From contig CAYOVG010000371.1 in the NCBI GenBank assembly GCA_964407285.1, forward strand, positions 1 to 6,663: a DNA stretch of 6,663 bases, written 5' to 3'. The stretch is from CAYOVG01 sp964407285. Lineage in GTDB: Bacteria > Desulfobacterota > Syntrophobacteria > Syntrophobacterales > Syntrophobacteraceae. The position numbers and the translations under genes are program-made. Position 1 is the stretch's first letter. Each line of letters opens with the position of its first letter. Positions 1 through 5,439 of this stretch are shown here, piece by piece. The notes below the pieces were generated by a model that ran no database searches, was not told the DNA's origin, and saw only the letters and a list, made by a program, of their open reading frames with translations.

Positions 1-21
1 TTGACAGCCAAATTTGAACCA

Positions 22-720
22 TTACAAAATCAAAGTATTAGCGGGTGAGCACCCGTTTTTTAATATTGTTATAAATACAATAAAAAAAGCCGGGACGACA
101 AAGAAGTAAGAAAAAGAAGCTCGAGTCAGGGCCAGTACGCCGGACGTTATTCCCAATCCTAATGAATAACGAGGACATGGGTTATCGATAAATTTGATCA
201 ATATATACGTGAGTAGCAATACCAAAAACATCGTGGCATTTTCGTAGAATGTTTGCCCCAGGTAATTATATTCCATTACTAGAAGATCTGTTGACATAAG
301 AAAAGACATAGATATAAAGAAATTCAACCATACATACTTTGATATGAGATTCAGATGACGGAAAAGCAGCAGCGTTGATCCAATGGATAAAAAGGCCTGG
401 AAGGCAATGAGAACATGGGAAACCTGGTACGGCCATTCAAAAATTCTGACTGCAAGCGCAAAGATAACATTTGGAATCGGTGGGTTTTGCTGAAGATAGA
501 GCATGGATTTCAAGAAATATGTGGTTAGGGCGCTAATATCCAGGTACTGCCATGTTACGCAAGGATAACCGACATTGAAATGTTCCACGATCACTGCCCG
601 GATATCGCTGGAGGTATTCAAAAGAATAAAAAGACGATGGATACATCCGATAGCAATTATGAGGAGAGAGTATCTGTATGACCAGAGTAAATCGAAGTAC
701 TTACCCGTTCGCTTCTGCAT
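22..720 (-). CDS. Polytopic membrane protein, GT-C/PMT-like glycosyltransferase N-terminal half, probably truncated
   Basis: A 232-residue protein dominated by hydrophobic segments, roughly at residues 17-35, 83-93, 99-120, 129-149, 161-178, 186-198 and 204-220. Between the first two segments lies a long polar loop ending in QQNPPIPN (77-84). This resembles the 'HPPLYY'-type loop of GT39/PMT-family (GT-C fold) enzymes, which move sugars from polyprenyl-phosphate donors on the outer face of the inner membrane. The stretch YLGQTFYENA (153-162) also suits such a protein. Family members usually run 400-600 residues, so the C-terminal half is missing. The last codons (KNGCSPANTLIL) follow an A6 run and look like out-of-frame sequence, yet the other two frames stop soon too. 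The ATG at 718-720 has only a weak ribosome binding site (GGTAG). The gene is AT-rich, unlike the conserved genes to its right, which suggests transfer. Family call is from pattern memory; enzyme activity is not shown and the gene may be a relic. Confidence 0.55.
   Translation of the reverse strand: MQKRTGKYFDLLWSYRYSLLIIAIGCIHRLFILLNTSSDIRAVIVEHFNVGYPCVTWQYLDISALTTYFLKSMLYLQQNPPIPNVIFALAVRIFEWPYQVSHVLIAFQAFLSIGSTLLLFRHLNLISKYVWLNFFISMSFLMSTDLLVMEYNYLGQTFYENATMFLVLLLTYILIKFIDNPCPRYSLGLGITSGVLALTRASFSYFFVVPAFFIVFITILKNGCSPANTLIL
42..61 (+). terminator. Possible rho-independent terminator, plus strand
   Basis: CGGGT (42-46) pairs with ACCCG (51-55) around a GAGC loop and is followed directly by six T (56-61). 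This is the form of an intrinsic terminator reading rightward. It would serve a plus-strand gene ending left of the window. It overlaps the last codons of the minus-strand membrane gene, where no T-run follows in that direction. The stem is only 5 bp, so chance is possible. Confidence 0.35.
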
Positions 721-803
721 TTTTGCTACCGATCAATCTTAGAGGGTGGGTATGTACTTTTGGGGTATGGTATGTTGCATTGTGTATCGAGGAGTCCTCC
801 GCC

Positions 804-818
804 GCCGTCTTCGACGGC
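804..818. repeat. Short hairpin, 6-bp stem with 3-nt loop
   Basis: GCCGTC (804-809) and GACGGC (813-818) are perfectly complementary around TTC. There is no T-run on either side, so it is not a good intrinsic terminator. It lies 84 bp upstream of the minus-strand membrane gene and could be a leader structure or chance in GC-rich sequence. Confidence 0.35.
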
Positions 819-869
819 TGCACCGTTAGAAGAGTTGGAGCCGGCATGGGATAAGGCATCCGTCGGGTG

Positions 870-887
870 CGTGTCTCCGGAGACACG
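870..887. repeat. 18-bp perfect palindrome, possible operator
   Basis: The sequence CGTGTCTCCGGAGACACG reads the same on both strands, with no spacer. Perfect dyads of this length are typical of binding sites for dimeric regulators (such as TetR or MarR types), and less often of cruciforms or terminators. There is no adjacent T-run. It sits about 150 bp upstream of the minus-strand membrane gene and 265 bp upstream of the ABC-F start, so either could be its target. No regulator gene is in the window. Confidence 0.45.
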
Positions 888-1031
888 ACAAACGCTTGAG
901 AAGCTCCTCGATCGGTCGAAAATTGAATCCATGGTCTCCTTTACCCAAAAGCCGAGAATGGCCCCTCGCAATGCATCCTGAAACCGAAGCCCGTAATAAT
1001 TATGAATTCCTATCGCATTTTAGGACTCCCC

Positions 1032-1061
1032 CTGATACATTACTAAGATGAGATGTGTCAA
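1032..1061 (-). promoter_or_regulatory. Candidate sigma-70 promoter, minus strand
   Basis: On the minus strand, TTGACA (1061-1056) is a perfect -35 box, followed after 18 bp by TATCAG (1037-1032), which matches the -10 consensus at 4 of 6 positions. Transcription would run left toward the membrane gene at 720, leaving a leader of about 300 nt. The -10 match and spacing are only fair. Confidence 0.22.
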
Positions 1062-1135
1062 CCTGATTTTGTAGTTGTGGCCATTAGTGAATTGATTAGG
1101 AGAATTCAGAAGTGCAGTCACCGGCAAGCGAAGGG

Positions 1136-1142
1136 AAAGGAG
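1136..1142 (+). promoter_or_regulatory. Ribosome binding site deciding the TTG start of the ABC-F gene
   Basis: AAAGGAG lies 10 nt before the TTG at 1153. No ATG or GTG is in frame between the upstream stop (1093-1095) and this TTG. Translation from here gives the usual ABC-F N-terminus (MITVQGVSK). Confidence 0.65.
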
Positions 1143-1152
1143 CCCGAAGGTT

Positions 1153-3180
1153 TTGATCACGGTTCAGGGAGTAAGTAAGCTGACGGGAAAGAAGGATCTT
1201 TTTCAGGATGTGTCGTTCCACATCCATGCCGGGGAGAGGGTGGGGCTCATCGGCCCCAACGGGGCCGGCAAAACGACGCTCTTTCGCATCATCCTGGGGG
1301 ACGCCGAACCGGATGCCGGGTCGGTGATGAGAACGAAGAACCTGCGCATGGGATATCTCCCTCAACAGTGGATGATTTCCGAAGACAAGACCGTCCTTGC
1401 CCATGCCATGGATACCGACCGGCAGATCCAATCGATACGTGTCGAACTGGAGGCGCTCCAACAGGACCTCGAAGCCGAACAAGACGCCTCGCGCTCCGAG
1501 AGCCTGGCGCATCGGCAGACTCAACTCCTCGAACACATGGAACGGCTGGGGGGCTACGACCTCGAGGCCAGAGCGTGTAAGGTGCTGGCCGGATTGGGGT
1601 TCCGTGAAAACCGGCTACAGAGTCCGGTGTCGGTCCTGAGCGGCGGTTGGGTCATGCGGCTCGAACTCGCCCGGTTGCTCCTCTCCGAACCGGACATCCT
1701 GCTCCTCGACGAGCCCACCAACCACCTCGACCTGGAATCCCTCCTGTGGCTCGAGCAGTACCTCCTGGCTTCCCCGTCCGCGATGATCGTCATCTCGCAC
1801 GACCGCATGTTCCTCAACCGCATCGTACGCCGGATGTTCGAACTGGAACACGGGCGGTTCCAGGAGTACACGGGCAACTACGACGACTACCTCGAGGAGA
1901 AGGCGCAAAGGCGGGAAATCCAGGCTGCATCCTACAAAAACCAGCAGGACCGGATACGGCAGGTGGAGCGCTTCATCGAGCGCAACCGGTACCGGAAGTC
2001 CAAGGCGAGGCAGGTCCAGAGCCGCCTCAAGATGCTGGATCGTGTGGAGCAGGTGGAGCTTGCCGAGGGGGGAGAGGAATCGATCCATTTCAAGTTCCCC
2101 GAGCCCCAACGCTCCGGCAAGCGGGTCATTGAACTGGAAAACGTTCACAAAGCGTATGGGGACCATGTCGTGTATTCGGGCGTCGACCTCGTGGTCGAGC
2201 GCGGAGACCGCATAGCGTTTATGGGCCCCAACGGGGCCGGAAAGAGCACGCTCCTCAAAATCCTTGCGGGTGTGGAGGACGCCGACGCCGGCGGTCGCCT
2301 GCCCGGCCACCAGGTGCTGCTCGGGTACTACGCGCAGTACCAGTGGGACCAGCTTCGGCCGGAATGGACGGTGTTCCAGGAAGTTGCCTCGGTCGCCGGG
2401 GATATGTCGCAGACGCAGCTCAGAGCAATGTTGGGAGCTTTTCTTTTCCGCGGCGACGATGTTCTCAAGAAAGTGGCGGCCCTGAGCGGCGGCGAGAAAG
2501 CCAGGCTCCTCCTGTGCAAGCTCATGCTGCAGAAGCCCAATTTGCTGCTCCTCGACGAGCCCACCAACCATCTGGACATCCCTTCACGCGATGTTCTGGA
2601 AAGGGCGTTGAATTCATTCACCGGCTCGGTGTGCTTCATAAGCCATGACCGGCACTTCATCAACGCGATCGCAAACAAGGTGCTGGTGGCCGGGGCGGGT
2701 CGGATACATCTCTTTCCGGGCAACTTTGATGATTTCGACAACATCTGGAGAAAGCGGCTGGAAGAGGAAGCTGCTTCCGCCGGGTCTCCCGCCGGCCAAC
2801 CGCGGGATGGCGGCGGGGACGCAAAACCCGCCGCCGGAGGGGGAGGGGGGACGGCCGCTCGAAAGGACCAGCAGAGGAAGAGGCGGGAAGCGCAATGGAG
2901 AAATGAACTCCACGCCATGAAAAAGCCTCTGCAAAAAGAGGTCGAGTCGCTCGAAGCGGATGTGGATAAACTCCAGCGCGAACTCGACGCCCTGAGCGCC
3001 GTCATCGCCGACCCCGAGACCTACCGCAACGGGACCAGGGTGCGGGATCTGCAAAGGGAATACCAGGAGCGCCGCCGCCGGCTGCAACGACTCACCGAAG
3101 AATGGGAGGAGAAGGCGCTCGCCCTCGATGAGATGGAGGAAAACTTCCGGCGGGAAAAGGAAAAAGGGGAAACGGCATAA
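1153..3180 (+). CDS. ABC-F family ATPase (YheS/Uup-like), ribosome-associated
   Basis: A soluble protein of 675 residues with two ATP-binding cassettes and no membrane segments, the ABC-F plan. ABC-F proteins bind the ribosomal E site and act on stalled or starting ribosomes; some protect against antibiotics. NBD1 has Walker A GPNGAGKTT (34-42), signature LSGGW (162-166), Walker B ending DEPTNHLD (186-193) and switch His216. NBD2 has Walker A GPNGAGKST (358-366), signature LSGGE (444-448), DEPTNHLD (468-475) and His498. Both sites look catalytically complete. Between them is a basic helical linker (about 240-320, with RNRYRKSKARQVQSRLKM at 277-294), the region that contacts P-site tRNA in EttA-type proteins. 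A Gly/Ala-rich spacer (541-569) leads to a charged coiled coil (570-670), as in YheS and Uup. The SGGW first signature and the C-terminal coil favour YheS over EttA. The TTG start is supported by its ribosome binding site. The gene is convergent with ksgA, 25 bp away, so they are separate units. The family is secure; the exact role is not. Confidence 0.95.
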   Translation: MITVQGVSKLTGKKDLFQDVSFHIHAGERVGLIGPNGAGKTTLFRIILGDAEPDAGSVMRTKNLRMGYLPQQWMISEDKTVLAHAMDTDRQIQSIRVELEALQQDLEAEQDASRSESLAHRQTQLLEHMERLGGYDLEARACKVLAGLGFRENRLQSPVSVLSGGWVMRLELARLLLSEPDILLLDEPTNHLDLESLLWLEQYLLASPSAMIVISHDRMFLNRIVRRMFELEHGRFQEYTGNYDDYLEEKAQRREIQAASYKNQQDRIRQVERFIERNRYRKSKARQVQSRLKMLDRVEQVELAEGGEESIHFKFPEPQRSGKRVIELENVHKAYGDHVVYSGVDLVVERGDRIAFMGPNGAGKSTLLKILAGVEDADAGGRLPGHQVLLGYYAQYQWDQLRPEWTVFQEVASVAGDMSQTQLRAMLGAFLFRGDDVLKKVAALSGGEKARLLLCKLMLQKPNLLLLDEPTNHLDIPSRDVLERALNSFTGSVCFISHDRHFINAIANKVLVAGAGRIHLFPGNFDDFDNIWRKRLEEEAASAGSPAGQPRDGGGDAKPAAGGGGGTAARKDQQRKRREAQWRNELHAMKKPLQKEVESLEADVDKLQRELDALSAVIADPETYRNGTRVRDLQREYQERRRRLQRLTEEWEEKALALDEMEENFRREKEKGETA

Positions 3181-3189
3181 ATAGCCGAT

Positions 3190-3220
3190 CGGGTCGGGTC
3201 CTTTTCTAACGATCCTCCCG
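3190..3220. terminator. Weak hairpin between convergent genes
   Basis: CGGG (3190-3193) with CCCG (3217-3220), then GGGTC (3196-3200) with GATCC (3211-3215, one G-T pair), form a bulged stem over a 10-nt loop. It spans the convergent junction and the last codons of ksgA and could slow transcription from both sides. No T-run follows on either strand, so the terminator call is tentative. Confidence 0.25.
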
Positions 3221-4057
3221 CAATTCCTCCAACGTTTGCGCCAGAAGCAGAAATTCGGCCGGACTGAGTGTTTCCGGGCGTCGGTTCGGATCGACGCCGC
3301 TGGTCTCAAAGGCTTTCTCCAGCGTCTCGGAATGCTTCCCCATGAGGGCTCCGAGACTGTTGCGAAGCGTCTTCCTCCTTTGCTGGAACGCGGCGTTGAC
3401 CACCCTGCGTACGGAGGCGAATGAAGGAACTTCGGGGGCCGAATCGTTGTCGAAATCGATCCGTAAAACCATCGAATCCACCTTGGGAGGGGGATAGAAC
3501 TGCCCCGGGCCGACGTCGAAAAGCGGCGTCACCCTGGCGTATATGCCCAGGAGCACCGATAGAACGCCGTAATCCCTGACGCCGGGACCTGAGGCAAGCC
3601 GGGTCCCGACCTCCTTCTGGACCATGAAAACCCCGCGCGCGATCCACTTCCGGGATTCCAGGAGGTGAAAGACCAGTGGGGAGGATATGTTGTAGGGAAG
3701 ATTTCCCAGGACCACCAGGGGGCGGCCCTCCGCGCGGCTGAGCGACGCGAAATCGAACCTCATCACATCCCGCCGGTGGACCCGGACCCGGTAACCGGAA
3801 GCCTGGATGCGCGCTTCGAGGTAGTCGGCCAGGACGTTGTCGATTTCCACCAGGTGGACGCTTTCGGCTCTTTCCAGGATGAAACCCGTGAGCGCCCCAA
3901 GCCCCGGCCCTATTTCAACGGCCGGATCGTCCGGTTGGAGTTCCGCGCAAAGCACGATGCGCTCGGCCGTTTCGGCCCTCGACAGGAAGTGCTGGCCGAA
4001 ACGCTTGCGTGGCCGCGCATCCTGCCGGCGGAAGTATTGCTGAGGGGAAAGGAACAT
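3206..4057 (-). CDS. ksgA: 16S rRNA (adenine(1518)-N6/adenine(1519)-N6)-dimethyltransferase
   Basis: KsgA (RsmA) transfers four methyl groups from S-adenosylmethionine to two adjacent adenines in helix 45 of 16S rRNA, a late step and checkpoint in 30S subunit assembly. From the ATG at 4055-4057 the protein has 283 residues, within the family's usual 260-290. Visible landmarks are RFGQHFL (19-25), SAM motif I with VEIGPGLGALTG (47-58), the acidic ribose-binding position in LVEID (69-73), Asp97 near the adenine ring, the catalytic NLPYNISSP (119-127), then PPPKVDS and a C-terminal helical domain. The frame stays open upstream to 4348, but that extension is partly encoded by a palindromic repeat and does not fit the family, so I chose the start just before the conserved RFGQHFL. 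The ribosome binding site (GGAAAG) is weak. It is complete and GC-rich, and ends convergently with the ABC-F gene. Loss of KsgA gives kasugamycin resistance in known bacteria. Confidence 0.95.
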   Translation of the reverse strand: MFLSPQQYFRRQDARPRKRFGQHFLSRAETAERIVLCAELQPDDPAVEIGPGLGALTGFILERAESVHLVEIDNVLADYLEARIQASGYRVRVHRRDVMRFDFASLSRAEGRPLVVLGNLPYNISSPLVFHLLESRKWIARGVFMVQKEVGTRLASGPGVRDYGVLSVLLGIYARVTPLFDVGPGQFYPPPKVDSMVLRIDFDNDSAPEVPSFASVRRVVNAAFQQRRKTLRNSLGALMGKHSETLEKAFETSGVDPNRRPETLSPAEFLLLAQTLEELREDR

Positions 4058-4277
4058 TGGACCGTGTCTTTCCAGGCGATGCTCGTCGCATCGGCCGCTA
4101 TGCGGGAAGTTGCGCCGGACGCTCGATGCCGGAAACCGGCTGAAGGCCTCTGCCATGGGAGCCATGCTGCAGCCGGCTCCCGCCATGCAACGGAGTCGTC
4201 CCCCCGTTGCGGCGCGCTCTTCCGGTCGTGCCGTCGCTCCTTCTTCGCTTGCCTGTCTCAAATGCTTCAATTTCACG

Positions 4278-4425
4278 GCATGGTTCAAAACAGGGTAACA
4301 CTTCAGGGTCGCCCCCGCGAAGGCGGGGGTCCGGGAAACCTTGAACAACCTGGATTCCCGCCGGCGCGGGAATGGCGGTGAGTCCTTTCAAGTGTTACCT
4401 CAAACACATGGTCTATAAACCATGC
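4278..4425. repeat. Composite palindromic repeat, REP/MITE-like
   Basis: A nested set of inverted repeats. The outer pair is GCATGGTT (4278-4285) and AACCATGC (4418-4425). The inner pair is GGTAACACTT (4294-4303) and AAGTGTTACC (4390-4399), a perfect 10-bp pair bounding 106 bp. Inside are two hairpins: CCCCCGC/GCGGGGG (4312-4318 with 4323-4329, loop GAAG) and ATTCCCGC/GCGGGAAT (4354-4361 with 4366-4373, loop CGGC). A further stem CATGGT/ACCATG lies at 4407-4412 and 4419-4424. The core belongs to the widespread class of 'ATTCCCGC...GCGGGAAT' intergenic repeats. It lies upstream of ksgA and artificially extends that reading frame. No clear target-site duplication is visible, so whether it moves as a unit is unknown. 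Confidence 0.75.
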
Positions 4426-4510
4426 CCAATCTCACTATAGCATGAAATGCAATCCGGTCCAACAGTTCGACAATCCGGCGGCCGGTCCTCACCAATAGTC
4501 GGGATGCCGT

Positions 4511-4623
4511 TGCTGCTGTGTCATAGAGCTTGAAAGACCCTGGCATCGCTCAGTCTGTTATCTGGCATGCTCGAATCTGAACCGTTGACCTGAGCCACTT
4601 CGCAAATCTTTGACACAGTAGTA
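4511..4623. repeat. Imperfect inverted repeat pair, possible insertion-sequence ends
   Basis: TGCTGCTGTGTCA (4511-4523) is the reverse complement of TGACACAGTAGTA (4611-4623) at 11 of 13 positions. Just outside them, GTCGGGATGCCGTTGCT (4498-4514) recurs on the same strand, with small changes, as GTCCGGGAATGCCGTTACT (4634-4652). Between the arms is an imperfect tandem duplication starting CTGGCAT (4540 and 4562). The arrangement resembles the ends of a deleted insertion sequence or a small non-autonomous element, but no family can be named. Confidence 0.4.
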
Positions 4624-4647
4624 CCGGGAGACTGTCCGGGAATGCCG

Positions 4648-4800
4648 TTACTTGCGGTTTTTGCCGTCGTATATACCTGAATTTACGATCGCGAAATTGC
4701 CAAAAACCAAATTCTCGAACAACCTCCTGGTCTTGCGAGCTTTTTCACTGTCGAGTATTTCTCTTGCCTAAACTGCCGCTTCTACCCCGGTTTTCTCTTT
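4648..4800 (-). pseudogene. Decayed 3' coding fragment with in-frame amber codon
   Basis: On the minus strand a frame closed by TAA (4648-4650) is open for 39 codons (4651-4767), reading through RRLFENLVFGNFAIV to GIYDGKNRK. It is then interrupted by TAG (4768-4770), after which ten more codons (KEKTGVEAAV) stay open to 4800. The peptide has the balanced charge and helical pattern of real coding sequence, not the low complexity of a shadow frame. A single C-to-T change from CAG would explain the TAG. No valid start is visible: GGAGG directly abuts the TTG at 4724-4726. It ends beside the IS-like inverted repeat at 4611-4623, so the end of a dead transposase is one possibility. I do not recognise the family. 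Confidence 0.35.
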
Positions 4801-4982
4801 TTATGTATATGTAATAGAATATCGGCAACAATATTTATATCTTACGTATATGGTTCTATTTTGTGCTCATATCGTTAATATGGGGTTGCATTCTCATTTG
4901 CTTTATGGTTTCATAATCCAGTTTAATGTGAGCTCTTGGTCGTCCGGATAAGTACTTTGAAAAGGAATAGGATGCGAAAGTG

Positions 4983-5054
4983 ATGCGTCAAGATAAAGTA
5001 TTCGTCAAAACAGCTAAGGAAACGATCTCGAAAGGACTGAAAGAGGCTGGATAA
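4983..5054 (+). CDS. Tiny ORF or gene relic, 23 residues
   Basis: ATG at 4983 opens a 23-residue reading frame, basic and amphipathic (MRQDKVFVKTAKETISK, then GLKEAG), ending in TAA at 5052-5054. A purine-rich stretch (AAAAGGAATAGGA, 4960-4972) lies upstream but not at ideal spacing. The composition looks coding. It may be the N-terminal remnant of a longer gene, or a leader peptide. No family recognised. Confidence 0.25.
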   Translation: MRQDKVFVKTAKETISKGLKEAG

Positions 5055-5170
5055 TGTATTTACAAACGTATGAGACGGAAGTTTTCAGCAGCCGGCTATC
5101 TGTTCTGCCTGCTATGTGCCCTACATTGCACAAAGCAACCCTAATGTCCCCGGTACATGCCGGAGGTTGA
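5054..5170 (+). CDS. Tiny ORF overlapping the preceding one, 38 residues
   Basis: The ATG (5054-5056) shares one base with the stop of the preceding ORF (TAATG) and follows AAAGAGG (5040-5046) at 7 nt, a plausible coupled start. The product (MYLQTYETEVFSSRLSV then to HAGG) has no recognisable motif and no membrane segment. It could be translated with its neighbour or be an accidental frame in degraded DNA. Confidence 0.18.
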   Translation: MYLQTYETEVFSSRLSVLPAMCPTLHKATLMSPVHAGG

Positions 5171-5285
5171 ACAATAGATGGATTCGGATGATCCTTCGGA
5201 GTTGAGGGGGGGCAGGGAGACACATCGGCCAGGTGAAGATCGAGAGGTCTGCTTACATATGTAGCATTCTGACATTTCCGATTGC

Positions 5286-5314
5286 CTGCCGGCGTGAGCG
5301 TCCAATGTCGGCAG
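5286..5314. repeat. Stem-loop, 8-bp stem
   Basis: CTGCCGGC (5286-5293) pairs with GTCGGCAG (5307-5314), with one G-T pair, around a 13-nt loop. No T-run follows. It lies 126 bp before the start of the secreted protein gene and may be part of its leader, or a remnant of intergenic repeat. Confidence 0.3.
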
Positions 5315-5373
5315 AATACACTGAAAGAAGGGAGGGGTGCCTACGGACAATTTTTTGAACTGAAGCTTTGCGC

Positions 5374-5395
5374 AGAGTTGAAGTTTAACAACTCT
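5374..5395 (+). promoter_or_regulatory. Stem-loop in the presumed leader of the GH99-like gene
   Basis: AGAGTTG (5374-5380) and CAACTCT (5389-5395) form a perfect 7-bp stem with loop AAGTTTAA. It lies 44 bp before the chosen ATG and is followed by a loose pyrimidine stretch (ATCCGCTTTTCTTC). It could be a weak terminator for anything reading in from the left, or a leader structure. No clear promoter box was found nearby. Confidence 0.28.
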
Positions 5396-5427
5396 ATCCG
5401 CTTTTCTTCATGAAGCTCTTTCAAAAT

Positions 5428-5432
5428 GGAGG
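5428..5432 (+). promoter_or_regulatory. Ribosome binding site deciding the start at 5440
   Basis: GGAGG sits 7 nt before the ATG at 5440. The in-frame ATG at 5410 has no such site and would put ten extra residues before the signal peptide, so 5440 is preferred. Confidence 0.8.
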
Positions 5433-5439
5433 TTCCTTT

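Larger units (their letters stand above)
721..1130. other. Intergenic stretch without a confident gene
   Basis: About 410 bp between the divergent membrane gene and the ABC-F gene. The only ORFs are short and low in complexity. One on the minus strand (726-971, TTG start) ends 5 bp before the membrane gene's ATG, and an internal ATG at 941 follows AAAGGAG at only 3 bp. The product is rich in Ser, Gly and Asp and matches no family I recognise. The region is more GC-rich from 790 to 960 than on either side. It contains a hairpin, an 18-bp palindrome and a weak promoter candidate, listed separately. Confidence 0.5.

Noticed and set aside
1..28. TTGACA followed after 16 bp by TACAAA, read as a plus-strand promoter
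   Set aside because: It would fire directly into the terminator-like hairpin at 42-61 with no gene between. Probably chance at the window edge.
726..971. Minus-strand ORF of 81 codons just upstream of the membrane gene
   Set aside because: The 5-bp spacing to the membrane gene is suggestive, but the start is TTG without a proper ribosome binding site, the product is low in complexity and its sequence includes the palindrome and hairpin. Not strong enough to call.
1615..2571. Minus-strand ORF of 318 codons inside the ABC-F gene
   Set aside because: It lies wholly antisense to a strongly supported gene in GC-rich DNA and reads out the reverse of the Walker and signature motifs. It is a shadow frame.
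2614..3309. Minus-strand ORF of 231 codons over the ABC-F 3' end and the ksgA 3' end
   Set aside because: It is a shadow of the coiled-coil region and overlaps both real genes.
3665..4381. Plus-strand ORF of 238 codons opposite ksgA
   Set aside because: It is antisense to conserved KsgA motifs and runs into the palindromic repeat. It has no recognisable domain.
4098..4391. Minus-strand ORF of 97 codons across the repeat
   Set aside because: Its residues (PAPAGIQVV, DPRLRGGD) are the usual meaningless translation of this hairpin repeat.
4278..5170. Possible CRISPR array or retron/ncRNA locus among the repeats
   Set aside because: The repeats are not regularly spaced direct repeats, there is no reverse transcriptase or cas gene, and each repeat type occurs only once or twice.
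5014..5350. Two overlapping 69-codon minus-strand ORFs
   Set aside because: They have no motif, are cysteine- and proline-rich without pattern, and lack a ribosome binding site.
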